Below are positions 15,101-22,725 of a stretch of DNA of 64,000 nt, piece after piece (position 1 is the stretch's first letter; every line of letters begins with the position of its first letter). Location of the stretch: positions 124,001 to 188,000 of the forward strand of contig UQNJ01000002.1 of NCBI GenBank assembly GCA_900542295.1, given 5' to 3'. Source of the DNA: an uncultured Eubacteriales bacterium (GTDB lineage: Bacteria; Bacillota; Clostridia; Peptostreptococcales; Anaerovoracaceae). The notes under the pieces were generated by a model. It was not told the DNA's origin. It was given only the letters and a program-made list of their open reading frames with translations, and made no database searches. Made by a program: the position numbers and the translations under genes.

Positions 15101-15822
15101 TCAGTAATAATATTCTTTCAGCAAGTTTCTTGAAGTGCCAAACTTACCTGGTGGTTTTCCTGTAAGATCACATTGACTGAGCAAATCCTGTATCTGCCTG
15201 AATAAAAATCTATCGTATTTGATTTCAAGAATTGTGTCCCTGTCATTCATTGCAGATTTGAAATTAAGATTGTGCGAAAACAAATCATAACAAAAGTCAC
15301 AATACCTCAGATGCTGATCCATGGTCACGCTCGTATTAAAACAACGATGTGTTAAGCCCTGCGATCATATTCTATAAGAGATACAGGTCTGTACGCTCTT
15401 GTACTCATCAAATCATATGCATACCTTGCAGCCGGAGTATCATATCTAAGTAAAACACCGTACTCTCTATTGATTAGTGCTTTTGCATCATCTCTTGTTA
15501 TCATAAGACTTTCCTTAAGTTCTCTGCCATAGCTCTTACGCTTCAACTCAAACTTTACTTTTTTATCATCAGGGTCATAAACCCTCATTCTTATTCTTTT
15601 TTTCTCCGGAGACTTGTTTTTTTTATCTATATAATCGTCATTTGCTAAGCTGTCAAAATAAACACTTCTTACAACATATCCGTCATAGCCTCCATATGAA
15701 TCCGGTGTAAGCAATTTATCAAGTGCATCTATCAAAAACAGTCTGTCCTCAAGAGAAATGAGATACTTTACTTCTCGTCTCGATACGGAAAGAAGCTTTG
15801 CTTCTTTTAATTTCTCACTCAT
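15101..15822 (-). pseudogene. VTC-domain polyphosphate polymerase gene with a frameshift
   Basis: Two adjoining frames together encode one VTC-domain protein. The first (15352-15822, start MSEKLKEAK with AAAGGAGG upstream) carries VSRREVKYLI, VRSVYFDS, KKRIRMRVYDP and KFELKRKSYG, the basic substrate-tunnel residues of VTC polymerases, and ends SLIEYDRRA. The second frame continues RCFNTSVTMDQHLRYCDF to ILEIKYDRF and the stop at 15101. One missing base near 15353 separates them; VTC proteins normally read straight through EYDRRAF. VTC proteins make inorganic polyphosphate from ATP. The two neighbouring DUF4956 genes fit that role. Confidence 0.8.
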
Positions 15823-15901
15823 AACAGTGTTCCTCCTTTGCCTTTCACTATATAGATACCGTATCATTTTTATTTTTAGGTGCTGTTTTTCAAAATTCTG
15901 C

Positions 15902-15964
15902 AAAAAAAATCAAAGGCCTTAAGTCCAATGATGTCAAACTGAGACAGCATTGTCTTAAAGCCTT
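15902..15964 (-). terminator. Intrinsic terminator after the NifX-like gene
   Basis: On the minus strand an imperfect stem (AAGGCTTTAAG with CTTAAGGCCTT, extended by CAATG with CATTG) is followed by TGATTTTTTTT. It ends the DUF134/ATPase/NifX operon ahead of the VTC gene. Confidence 0.75.
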
Positions 15965-15987
15965 CGGATTTTAAATGTTTTTAATTT

Positions 15988-16350
15988 TTATTTATGTTCA
16001 CCGCACTCTCCGGCATGTTCATGGTTGTGGCAAATTGAACCGGTAGATTCAAGCTCACCCTTCAAATATGCTTCTGCCGCAGCCTGTGCGTCTCCTGACG
16101 CTCCTACTATTACTTCTACATTTCTTTCGTTAAAAATATCCACAGCACCGCCGCCCATTCCTCCGGCAATTACAACCTCTGCACCGTTATCTGCAAGGAA
16201 GTTGGGCAGGAATCCCGGACGATGTCCCGGATTAGGTACTGAATTTACACCTTTAATTTTTCCATCTTCTGTATCGAAGAATATAAAGTTTTCACAATGA
16301 CCGAAATGTTGTGCCACAGTGTTTCCCATGGCTGCTACTGCAATTTTCAT
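15988..16350 (-). CDS. NifX/NifB-type dinitrogenase iron-molybdenum cofactor domain protein
   Basis: This 120-aa protein starts MKIAVAAMGNTVAQHFGHC, the typical opening of the dinitrogenase Fe-Mo cofactor biosynthesis fold, with GGMGGGAVDIF in the middle. The family binds metal clusters (NifX, NafY, the orange protein ORP). The C-terminus CHNHEHAGECGEHK is rich in His and Cys and may bind a metal. The start is the ATG at 16350 with GAGGAGGAG upstream; a longer frame from 16398 overlaps the upstream gene. It is last in the operon with two MinD-type ATPases. Confidence 0.87.
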   Translation of the reverse strand: MKIAVAAMGNTVAQHFGHCENFIFFDTEDGKIKGVNSVPNPGHRPGFLPNFLADNGAEVVIAGGMGGGAVDIFNERNVEVIVGASGDAQAAAEAYLKGELESTGSICHNHEHAGECGEHK

Positions 16351-16366
16351 AAAAATCTCCTCCTCA

Positions 16367-17230
16367 TCAAAATTCAAGTAATTCAATTGTATTTTCAAAT
16401 ATTTCTTTTAATGCATCTCTTGCACTGCACTCAACATCAGCAATGCTAAGTCCTGAATTTATTGCTTCTGATGCATTTTTGTCATAAGGTACTTTCCCTG
16501 TAAATGGAATTCCTGTTTCATCACAAAAATTTTTAATTTCTTTTGTATTTTCCGGACTTACATCCCATTTGTTTACACATACTGCAATCTTTACACCGAA
16601 AGTTCCGGCAACATCAATAAGTCTCTTCAAATCATTTATTCCGGAAAGGCTTGGTTCTGCAACAACTAAAGCCAAATCAACTCCGCTTACCGAAGCGATA
16701 ACAGGACATCCTATTCCCGGAGAGCCATCTATTATTGCAAGAGGCGTATCCGGTGCATTTTTCAACATTGCCGTTTTTACATCTGTTACGAGTTTACCGG
16801 AATTTCCTCTACCCATCTTTAATGTGGCTGTAGAAAAAACGCCGTCGTTTATATATAATTCTTTTCTTCCTGCAACATCAGGCAAAAGTTTCACTGAGCC
16901 TTCTGAACATATATATTCGCATACTCCACAGCCTTCACATAAAAATTCATTTACAATGTATTCTCCATCATTTTTATTTATAGCATTAAAGCGGCATATT
17001 TCAGCACATCTGCCGCATCCTATGCATTTTTCCGTATCTATTACAGCCTTATCTCCGCCTAAGAAATCTGTAACCTCAGGCACAGATTTATGCTCGGTTA
17101 CAAGATGAAGGTTCGGTGCGTCAACATCACAGTCTGCTGTTGCCTTTGCATCTGCAAACCTTATAAACGCCGCAGCCGTAGTTGTCTTGCCTGTTCCGCC
17201 TTTACCGCTTAATATCAGGAGTTTTTTCAT
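16367..17230 (-). CDS. MinD/Mrp-type P-loop ATPase with inserted 2[4Fe-4S] ferredoxin domain (1)
   Basis: This 287-aa protein has a deviant Walker A GKGGTGKTTTAA (residues 9-20), and two cluster motifs, CIGCGRCAEIC and CEGCGVCEYIC, inserted after the first third (about 69-110). This domain order is typical of the ATPase pairs found with NifX-like proteins and in the ORP complex of Desulfovibrio, thought to handle metal clusters. The ATG at 17230 overlaps the stop of the previous ATPase gene by 4 bp (ATGA). The pair may form a heterodimer. Confidence 0.9.
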   Translation of the reverse strand: MKKLLILSGKGGTGKTTTAAAFIRFADAKATADCDVDAPNLHLVTEHKSVPEVTDFLGGDKAVIDTEKCIGCGRCAEICRFNAINKNDGEYIVNEFLCEGCGVCEYICSEGSVKLLPDVAGRKELYINDGVFSTATLKMGRGNSGKLVTDVKTAMLKNAPDTPLAIIDGSPGIGCPVIASVSGVDLALVVAEPSLSGINDLKRLIDVAGTFGVKIAVCVNKWDVSPENTKEIKNFCDETGIPFTGKVPYDKNASEAINSGLSIADVECSARDALKEIFENTIELLEF

Positions 17231-18051
17231 AATTCACCTCCGATTTTTTCAAGCAGTTCCGAAAAAATTACAGCTGCCGTTTCGCTTTCCTCGTAAACTG
17301 CTTTCCCTTTTGCAGCAATAGAGGCAATCTCTTCACTGTAAGGAATTCGAGCAAGTATCGGCACTCCATTTTCCTCACAGAACGCTTCAAGAGGCTCATA
17401 TGGACTGTCCTGCTTGTTTATAACTACTCCGCTTTTCTTGCCTAACAGCTGTGTAAGCTCATATATCATCTTAAAATTATGAAACCCAAATGATGTGGGT
17501 TCAGCAACGAGAATGCAGTAATCTGCATCCATTATACTCTCCATAACAGAACAGGCGCTTCCCGGAGGACAATCGATTACAGTTATATCGCCCTCTTGCT
17601 TCAATACCTCTTGAATAACAGGTATGCCTGATGCTTCGCCCGGATTTAAAACTCCCGTTACAACGCATATATCGTTATGTTTCCCTGTTTCAACAATTCC
17701 TACAGGCTTTTTTTTCTCTTTTATGGCATTTTCCGGACATACCAGCTTACAGCCGCCGCAGCTGTGACATACCTCCGGAAAAACTACCGGTTTTTCCCTG
17801 ATATACATCAGGGCATGAAAACGGCAAAATTCCACACATTTTCTGCATCCTGTACATTTTTGCCCATCGAATTCAGGAAGCAGCATATTTACGATACTTT
17901 TTTGAACATTATCAGGTTTTAAAAAAATCTTCCCGTTAGGTTCTTCTACATCGCAATCTATATATGTGGCATTACCGGCGGCCGCCGCAAGATTTACCGC
18001 AATAAGTGTCTTACCTGCGCCGCCTTTGCCGCTTAAACATGCTATTTTCAT
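17227..18051 (-). CDS. MinD/Mrp-type P-loop ATPase with inserted 2[4Fe-4S] ferredoxin domain (2)
   Basis: This 274-aa paralogue has Walker A GKGGAGKT (residues 8-15), ferredoxin motifs CTGCRKCVEFC and CHSCGGCKLVC (about 65-107), and the switch II-like DCPPGSAC. It shares organisation but not close sequence with the gene that follows. Its start shares a base with the end of the DUF134 gene (18051), and its stop overlaps the next ATPase start, so the four genes 18773-15988 form one tightly coupled operon. Confidence 0.9.
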   Translation of the reverse strand: MKIACLSGKGGAGKTLIAVNLAAAAGNATYIDCDVEEPNGKIFLKPDNVQKSIVNMLLPEFDGQKCTGCRKCVEFCRFHALMYIREKPVVFPEVCHSCGGCKLVCPENAIKEKKKPVGIVETGKHNDICVVTGVLNPGEASGIPVIQEVLKQEGDITVIDCPPGSACSVMESIMDADYCILVAEPTSFGFHNFKMIYELTQLLGKKSGVVINKQDSPYEPLEAFCEENGVPILARIPYSEEIASIAAKGKAVYEESETAAVIFSELLEKIGGEL

Positions 18052-18773
18052 TATGCTCCGTGAAAACCGCCGTGGAAGTTGGTAAGAAGCTCAAGCTTTC
18101 CATTATCCAAATCGGCCAAATCATCCGCAGCGGCTTTGTTTACGGATTTATAAATTTTCATTCCTGCTTCTTTGAACACATCTGCTGCATTCTGTCCGCA
18201 TCTTACTGTAATAAGAATATCTGCACCACTGTCTGCAAGAAACTGAGCTGCCTGTATTCCTGCTCCTCCCTGTGCCTGTGCAGCAGGGTTTTCAACTATC
18301 GTATTCTTTCCTCCTTCTCTAAAAAGGAAGTAAGGAGCACGAGCAAGAACTATACAAACATCCTTTTTGTTTTCATCTAAAGGAACCGCAATTTTCATAA
18401 CTCCACTCTCCTTAATGTTTTTTTGTCTGCAAATATGACGATGTTTTCTGCATCCTCCACACTCGCAGTATTCTTCATCTCCATCACAAAGTCTGTAGTC
18501 TCCGCCCTCAATTTTCAAGGTAAGACCGTTTACCAATGCCTCTGCCAGTTTTTTTCTGGCAGAATTGTATATGGACTGAACAGTTGTCCTCGCGACCTGC
18601 ATATAACTGCTGCATTCTTCCTGAGAAAATCCCTGCTTGTCAATAAGCCTGATAGACTCATATTCATCTACTGTAAGGACAACAGCGTTCTCTTCCGAAT
18701 TTATACCATCGGGTCTAAATTCTTTTGTATGCGGCATTTGACATACTTTCCTGCATTTCTTAGGTCTCGGCAA
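18051..18773 (-). CDS. DUF134 HTH regulator fused to a NifX-like domain
   Basis: This 240-aa protein joins a DUF134 N-terminus (MPRPKKCRKVCQMP, then an ECF-sigma-like helix-turn-helix around SQEECSSYMQVARTTVQSIY, residues 49-68), a Cys/His segment (CDGDEEYCECGGCRKHRHIC, about 96-115), and a NifX-like domain from MKIAVPLDENKKD (residue 126) to the end. The start is TTG with GAGGTGATAAG. The inner ATG at 18398 has its own AAGGAG, so a separate 115-aa NifX-like product is possible. It is first in the operon and probably senses a metal cluster and controls its own promoter. Confidence 0.85.
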   Translation of the reverse strand: MPRPKKCRKVCQMPHTKEFRPDGINSEENAVVLTVDEYESIRLIDKQGFSQEECSSYMQVARTTVQSIYNSARKKLAEALVNGLTLKIEGGDYRLCDGDEEYCECGGCRKHRHICRQKNIKESGVMKIAVPLDENKKDVCIVLARAPYFLFREGGKNTIVENPAAQAQGGAGIQAAQFLADSGADILITVRCGQNAADVFKEAGMKIYKSVNKAAADDLADLDNGKLELLTNFHGGFHGA

Positions 18774-18816
18774 AACTTATCACCTCACATATACAATAAT
18801 TATTTCTACAGTTCAC

Positions 18817-18845
18817 AGTATACGCTCATTATCGACATATGTCAA
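18817..18845 (-). promoter_or_regulatory. Sigma-A-type promoter of the DUF134/ATPase operon
   Basis: On the minus strand TTGACA (18845-18840), 17 bp, TATACT (18822-18817). The -35 element is embedded in a CATATG palindrome that is probably the DUF134 operator. Confidence 0.8.
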
Positions 18846-18865
18846 TAACATTTTCGTCATATGCC
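18834..18865. promoter_or_regulatory. Paired CATATG palindromes, probable DUF134 operator
   Basis: GACATATGTC (18834-18843) is a perfect palindrome and GTCATATGCC (18856-18865) a close copy. On the minus strand both read TTG-R-CATATG-W-C, with centres 22 bp apart, two helical turns. One overlaps the -35 hexamer. Such same-face spacing suits a dimeric repressor or activator. Confidence 0.5.
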
Positions 18866-18912
18866 AAAAACAGTCCTTAAGCTTCATATTTTATGATGCA
18901 GGACTGTTTTTT
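18866..18912. terminator. Hairpin terminator after the NapH-like gene
   Basis: CAGTCCT (18871-18877) pairs with AGGACTG (18900-18906), with extra pairing inside. T runs lie on both sides, so it can stop transcription from either direction; on the minus strand it follows the gene ending at 18923. Confidence 0.75.
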
Positions 18913-18922
18913 AATTTTACGA

Positions 18923-19513
18923 TTATTTTATAATTTCAGGATTTTTCCCCGCTTTAGCCTTGCATATAAGCTGAGTCATAGTTCCCATAGGACAGTACAC
19001 ACACCAGCTGCGAGGCTTAAACAATACCATGGTAATAAGGCCAAGTATTGTTGATGTCAGCATAATACTGTAAAATCCAAATGCGAATTGGGCTACTCCC
19101 TCATGAAAAACAGTTCCGTGATATGACCAATGCCAAGGCACTTTAAATGTCCAGAGCAGTGTAACCACCTGTTTCATGCTTTCTGCCTCGGCAAATACGA
19201 GATATGTGTTCCACAGCATGATAAAAAACATTGAAAAGAAAAATATCAGAAATCCATATCTGAAAGCTTTGCTTTTCATAAACCCGGGTATATCTCTCTT
19301 TGCAGACAATCCGAATTGTCCTCCAAGCAGAGAAAACAGCTGTCCCCTCCCGCAGTATTTGTTGCAATAACCTTTAGTACCCTTTATCACGGAGATGAGT
19401 AGCGGTACAAAGAAACATATCAACCCAAGCCATGCGAATAATATATTGAAAAAGCCCAAGATGAGATACAAAAGAGAAACTATCCAAAGGTAATCGTACC
19501 ATCTTTTTTTCAT
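18923..19513 (-). CDS. NapH-like membrane protein with cysteine (Fe-S type) motifs
   Basis: This 196-aa protein has four to five membrane segments and two cytoplasmic-type cysteine motifs, CNKYC near residue 49 and CVYCPMGTMTQLIC near 171-184, a 4Fe-4S-binding arrangement seen in NapH/CcoG-type quinol or electron-transfer proteins. The ATG at 19513 overlaps the ferredoxin stop (ATGA); a longer frame upstream has no ribosome site. It likely passes electrons between the membrane and the coupled ferredoxin. The partner is unknown. It lies just downstream of a conserved palindrome shared with thioredoxin and SDR genes. Confidence 0.78.
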   Translation of the reverse strand: MKKRWYDYLWIVSLLYLILGFFNILFAWLGLICFFVPLLISVIKGTKGYCNKYCGRGQLFSLLGGQFGLSAKRDIPGFMKSKAFRYGFLIFFFSMFFIMLWNTYLVFAEAESMKQVVTLLWTFKVPWHWSYHGTVFHEGVAQFAFGFYSIMLTSTILGLITMVLFKPRSWCVYCPMGTMTQLICKAKAGKNPEIIK

Positions 19514-19716
19514 GCTGTGACCTCCTCTATACTTATTACACTTGCAGGGCATTCTTTTGCACATCTGCCGCATCCTACACATTTTTCCTTATCGATATGT
19601 GCTTTTATTCCTCTTAAAATTTCTATGGCATTTTTAGGGCAAACCTTTATACAGCACCCACATGCGACACAGCTGCTGTCTGCCGCAGCCTTTCGCTGTT
19701 TCTTTGTCATATTCAT
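19510..19716 (-). CDS. Small 2[4Fe-4S] ferredoxin
   Basis: This 68-aa protein has two complete clusters: CVACGCCIKVCP (about residues 17-28) and CVGCGRCAKECP (about 46-57). The N-terminus is a short basic arm. It is the first gene of a two-gene unit with the NapH-like protein (4-bp overlap), and is preceded by GAGGGGAG and by the palindrome at 19771-19785 with a fitting -10 element. Confidence 0.9.
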   Translation of the reverse strand: MNMTKKQRKAAADSSCVACGCCIKVCPKNAIEILRGIKAHIDKEKCVGCGRCAKECPASVISIEEVTA

Positions 19717-19770
19717 ATACTCCCCTCTAAAACTTATGTATATATTTTATCACCCAATACTGATAATTTC

Positions 19771-19785
19771 TGTGACATAATCACT
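19771..19785. promoter_or_regulatory. Palindromic operator A (ferredoxin/NapH unit)
   Basis: TGTGACATAATCACT, a 15-bp palindrome with odd centre at 19778. A -10-like TAAAAT lies at 19749-19744, giving a start near 19737 and placing the palindrome centre at about -41. The same motif and spacing recur at 20253-20267 and 21480-21494. Confidence 0.6.
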
Positions 19786-19828
19786 TTTTAATTATTTCAC
19801 CAAATTATCCCAAATTATCTCCTTACCG

Positions 19829-19866
19829 AAAAAGCCCCCGAAAACCATAAGTCTTCGAGGGCCTTT
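19829..19866 (-). terminator. Intrinsic terminator after thioredoxin
   Basis: On the minus strand AAAGGCCCTCGAA pairs with TTTCGGGGGCTTT (with G-U pairs) around a short loop and runs into TTTTT. It lies 10 bp after the thioredoxin stop. Confidence 0.8.
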
Positions 19867-19875
19867 ACAAACTTA

Positions 19876-20181
19876 TCATATCATTTCGAGAATTGCGTTC
19901 TTAGGTCTTGCACCCGTTGCCTGCTTAACGACCTTTCCGTCTCTCATAACCACTAAAGTAGGTATACTCATTATTCCAAACTGCCTTGCCAGTTCCTGCT
20001 GCTCATCGACATTGACTTTGCATACCTTTATGTCCGAATGTTCTGCTGCAATTTCGTCTAAAACAGGTCCTACCATGCGGCACGGTCCACACCATGAAGC
20101 CCAAAAATCAAGCAGCACCGGTTTATCAGAGTTCATTACCTCTTTATTAAAATTGTCCATATTTATATTCACAACTGACAT
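19876..20181 (-). CDS. trxA: Thioredoxin
   Basis: This 101-aa protein has the canonical redox site [10 protein letters not shown] near residues 28-37, the cis-Pro loop SIPTLVV and the GARPKNAI C-terminal region. It reduces protein disulfides in the cytoplasm. AAGGAGG lies 7 bp before the ATG. It has its own predicted promoter (TATAAT at 20231-20226) with palindrome B at about -41, and a terminator behind it, so it is transcribed alone despite lying next to the rhodanese gene. Confidence 0.95.
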   Translation of the reverse strand: MSVVNINMDNFNKEVMNSDKPVLLDFWASWCGPCRMVGPVLDEIAAEHSDIKVCKVNVDEQQELARQFGIMSIPTLVVMRDGKVVKQATGARPKNAILEMI

Positions 20182-20225
20182 ATCATTTTCCTCCTTGTTT
20201 TCTTCCTTTTTTATTTTGTATTCTT

Positions 20226-20231
20226 ATTATA
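20226..20231 (-). promoter_or_regulatory. -10 element of the thioredoxin promoter
   Basis: TATAAT on the minus strand, 45 bp before the thioredoxin ATG. No good -35 hexamer is found 17 bp upstream, which fits a promoter that needs an activator bound at the adjoining palindrome. Confidence 0.55.
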
Positions 20232-20252
20232 TCTGAAAGATTTAAACTTTTC

Positions 20253-20267
20253 TGTGATATTATCACT
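20253..20267. promoter_or_regulatory. Palindromic operator B (thioredoxin)
   Basis: TGTGATATTATCACT, centre 20260, overlaps the stop codon of the rhodanese gene. It lies about 41 bp upstream of the predicted thioredoxin start site near 20219. It differs from operator A at two positions. Confidence 0.6.
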
Positions 20268-20655
20268 GTTTATCTGAAACAGTTTCTCCATCCCACTCAT
20301 TTATACCGCCAAACTCTACTATATTCGTATATCCTAAATTTACAAGTTTATCTGCCGCCTGCTTACTGCGGTTTCCACTTCGGCAATATATAAGAATCAG
20401 CTGATCTTTGTCTGAAAGCTGCGCAATTTCTTCGTTTCCTATACTTTCATTTGGTATATTAACAGCTCCCGGAATATGTTTCTCTTTATATTCCTCTTCT
20501 GTTCTTACATCAAGGATCACATAATTGCTTTCTTCCTCCATCATTACTGCAGCCTCATCTTCAGTAATCTGCCTGTAACCGCCTGCATCGGCAGCGTTCT
20601 CTTTACAACCTGTAAGCAGCATGAGCATAATAAGCATGACCGCTATTCTTTTCAT
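20263..20655 (-). CDS. Rhodanese-domain lipoprotein
   Basis: This 130-aa protein starts with a lipoprotein signal peptide (MKRIAVMLIMLMLLTGC, lipobox LLTGC) and continues as a single rhodanese domain: VILDVRTEEEYKEKHIPGAVNIP and the active-site loop YCRSGNRS with the catalytic Cys. It would sit on the outer face of the membrane and bind or transfer sulfane sulfur. The ATG at 20655 is preceded by GGGAG; a longer frame overlaps the SDR gene. It is 19 bp downstream of the SDR and probably co-transcribed. Confidence 0.85.
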   Translation of the reverse strand: MKRIAVMLIMLMLLTGCKENAADAGGYRQITEDEAAVMMEEESNYVILDVRTEEEYKEKHIPGAVNIPNESIGNEEIAQLSDKDQLILIYCRSGNRSKQAADKLVNLGYTNIVEFGGINEWDGETVSDKQ

Positions 20656-20674
20656 CGCTTCGCTCCCGTCAGTT

Positions 20675-21430
20675 TCAAGTCCTTGCCATTCCGTCAACAC
20701 TCAGCACCACACCTGTAATATAAGATGCCTCGTCAGAAGCCAGAAATACGAAAGCATTTGCTATATCTTCAGGCTGTCCCAAACGGCGAAGAGGGATTTT
20801 TGCTGCTATAGGTTCTATTACCTCCTTAGGAACAGCTTTCATCATATCTGTCTCAATTACTCCCGGAGCCACCGCATTTACTCTTATACCTTTAGGTCCA
20901 AGCTCTCTTGCCAACGATACAGTAAGCCCATTTACAGCAAATTTTGAAGCCGGATATGCAAAACCGCTCGGCTGTCCTGAAATACTTACCATAGAAGAGG
21001 TTGAGAGGATTACACCTTTTCCTCTGCCTACCATACATTCTGCCGCTGCCCTCGTTGCGTTAAAAACGCCCTTAACATTTAAATCCATTACTTTATCAAA
21101 TGTTTCTTCTGTATATTCCATGAAAGGTGTGCTTTCTGAAACTCCTGCGTTATTTACAAGAATATCTATGCATCCATGCCTTGCAGTTGCCTCCGCAAAT
21201 GCTTCTCTTACAGATTCCAGATCTGCCAAATCCGGGCTTATTCCGCTTATCGAACTGTCCGGAAACTTTTCCTTGAGTTTAGCGACTGCTTTATCTGCCG
21301 ACTGCTGTGTGCTGGCTGCCAATATAACCGTTGCACCTTCTTCAAGGAATTTTTCTGCTGTAGCAAAACCGATTCCGCGGCTTCCGCCTGTTATTACAGT
21401 AATTTTACCTTTAAGTCTCATATTCAACAC
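20675..21430 (-). CDS. SDR-family oxidoreductase (FabG-like)
   Basis: This 251-aa classical short-chain dehydrogenase has the cofactor motif TGGSRGIG (about residues 14-21), NNAG, the catalytic Ser in STSSMVS, YPASK (Tyr and Lys) and the PGVIETDM region. It is closest in pattern to 3-oxoacyl-ACP reductases and glucose-1-dehydrogenase-like enzymes, but stands outside a fatty acid cluster, so the substrate is unclear. AGGAGG precedes the ATG. Palindrome C at about -41 and TATATT (21458-21453) form its predicted promoter, linking it to redox genes next door. Confidence 0.88.
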   Translation of the reverse strand: MLNMRLKGKITVITGGSRGIGFATAEKFLEEGATVILAASTQQSADKAVAKLKEKFPDSSISGISPDLADLESVREAFAEATARHGCIDILVNNAGVSESTPFMEYTEETFDKVMDLNVKGVFNATRAAAECMVGRGKGVILSTSSMVSISGQPSGFAYPASKFAVNGLTVSLARELGPKGIRVNAVAPGVIETDMMKAVPKEVIEPIAAKIPLRRLGQPEDIANAFVFLASDEASYITGVVLSVDGMART

Positions 21431-21479
21431 CTCCTGTGTTTTATGTGTTTTAAATATATATCAGCCGGATATCATTTTC

Positions 21480-21494
21480 AGTGATATTATCACA
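21480..21494. promoter_or_regulatory. Palindromic operator C (SDR/rhodanese unit)
   Basis: AGTGATATTATCACA, centre 21487. With -10 TATATT at 21458-21453 and a start near 21446, the centre is at about -41, the same geometry as operators A and B. Confidence 0.6.
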
Positions 21495-21499
21495 AAATC

Positions 21500-22078
21500 T
21501 CAATATTCCTTAACATTTAATTTTTCACACAACTTGGAATATATTCGCTCTACAAACCAACTTTCTGTAGATTTATTTTTTATATCATGTATATCTATCC
21601 AGCCTACTTTACTGTTTTCGTCTGCTTTGATGCGAACAGGCTCATTTTCGTCTGCTTCAAGCAGAAAAGTAATATTAAAGTGGAGATGTGAAGAAACATA
21701 TTCACCACGCTTTTCATGACCCGAAACACCTAATATTTCAATCGAGAAAATATCATCACATAAAAACTTTGCCATTTTAAGTCCCGACTCTTCTTCTATT
21801 TCTTTCAAAACGACATGTTTTAAGTCCGGATTCCCATCTGCATGGCCGCCAAGCCACGCCCACGAATTATAAATATTGTGATACGCCATCAGAACTTTAG
21901 TTCTGCTTTGATTAACAATCCATCCGGAAGTAGTTATATGAGCATTCTTGTTCTGCCTTGTAAGGCACTCGCTCTTGCTTTTAAGATAATCCAATATTTC
22001 TATTTTATCTGCTTTCTCCTGTTCATTGAAAGGAGAATAATCCTCTATCTGTTTTATTAAATCGCTGCAACTACTCAT
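21500..22078 (-). CDS. Nudix hydrolase
   Basis: This 192-aa protein carries a Nudix box near residues 77-99 (GGHADGNPDLKHVVLKEIEEESG). The core KEIEEESG replaces REUxEExG, and the first Glu of the box is replaced by Pro, so metal binding may be altered. The family cleaves nucleoside diphosphates linked to another group; the substrate here is unknown. AGAGG precedes the ATG. It stands among small single-domain genes on the minus strand. Confidence 0.85.
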   Translation of the reverse strand: MSSCSDLIKQIEDYSPFNEQEKADKIEILDYLKSKSECLTRQNKNAHITTSGWIVNQSRTKVLMAYHNIYNSWAWLGGHADGNPDLKHVVLKEIEEESGLKMAKFLCDDIFSIEILGVSGHEKRGEYVSSHLHFNITFLLEADENEPVRIKADENSKVGWIDIHDIKNKSTESWFVERIYSKLCEKLNVKEY

Positions 22079-22143
22079 ATTTCGTGCCTCTTTCCTATTG
22101 TAAGTTATGGAAAGTTTTTTTAATCCTCATTCAACAATAAAAT

Positions 22144-22674
22144 TTACCGATTTATATAAATCAAATCCACCATTCCGTTATATGAATGTGTGTCTGTCAA
22201 TCTCAGCTTGATTTCATGATTTATATTTTCAAAAAGTTTGATTCCTCCGCCTAAAACAGTAGGTATCACAGTAATATAATATCTATCTATTACCTGTGCA
22301 TTTATCAGTTGGTGAATAAGGTTTGCACCCCCGCATATCCAAATACCTTTTCCCTCTTTATGCTTAAGCATTTTTGTTAATTCTGCCGGAGATTTGTCTG
22401 TAAAAGTAATATTTTTTGATGAAGACCCTTTCCTATGGGTGAATACATAAGATTCAAGTTCATCATATACCCATTCATCAGGTGAAAGTTCTGTAACAGT
22501 CTGATTGTAAGTATTCCACCCCATTATTACTGTGTCGATTTCCTTTATAAATTCAGAATATGAATCTGCATTTTCAGTATCATCTTCGTGTCCCTGTATC
22601 CAATCGACTTTTCCATTATTATCTGCAATATAACCGTCAAGGCTCATCGCAATAAACAAAGTAACTTTTCTCAT
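22144..22674 (-). CDS. Dihydrofolate reductase-family (RibD C-terminal-like) protein
   Basis: This 176-aa protein has the pattern of the YwjB/RibD-C group: VTLFIAMSLDGYIADNNGKVDWI at the N-terminus, VIMGWNTYNQ, IWICGGANLIHQLI and TVIPTVLGGGIKLF. These small reductases bind NADPH; physiological substrates are mostly undefined. It is not a standard FolA. It is flanked by Nudix and GNAT genes without clear operon structure. Confidence 0.82.
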   Translation of the reverse strand: MRKVTLFIAMSLDGYIADNNGKVDWIQGHEDDTENADSYSEFIKEIDTVIMGWNTYNQTVTELSPDEWVYDELESYVFTHRKGSSSKNITFTDKSPAELTKMLKHKEGKGIWICGGANLIHQLINAQVIDRYYITVIPTVLGGGIKLFENINHEIKLRLTDTHSYNGMVDLIYINR

Positions 22675-22725
22675 TCCCTACTCCTCTGTCAATTTGATTT
22701 TATTTTAACCTTAATACAAGAGCCC

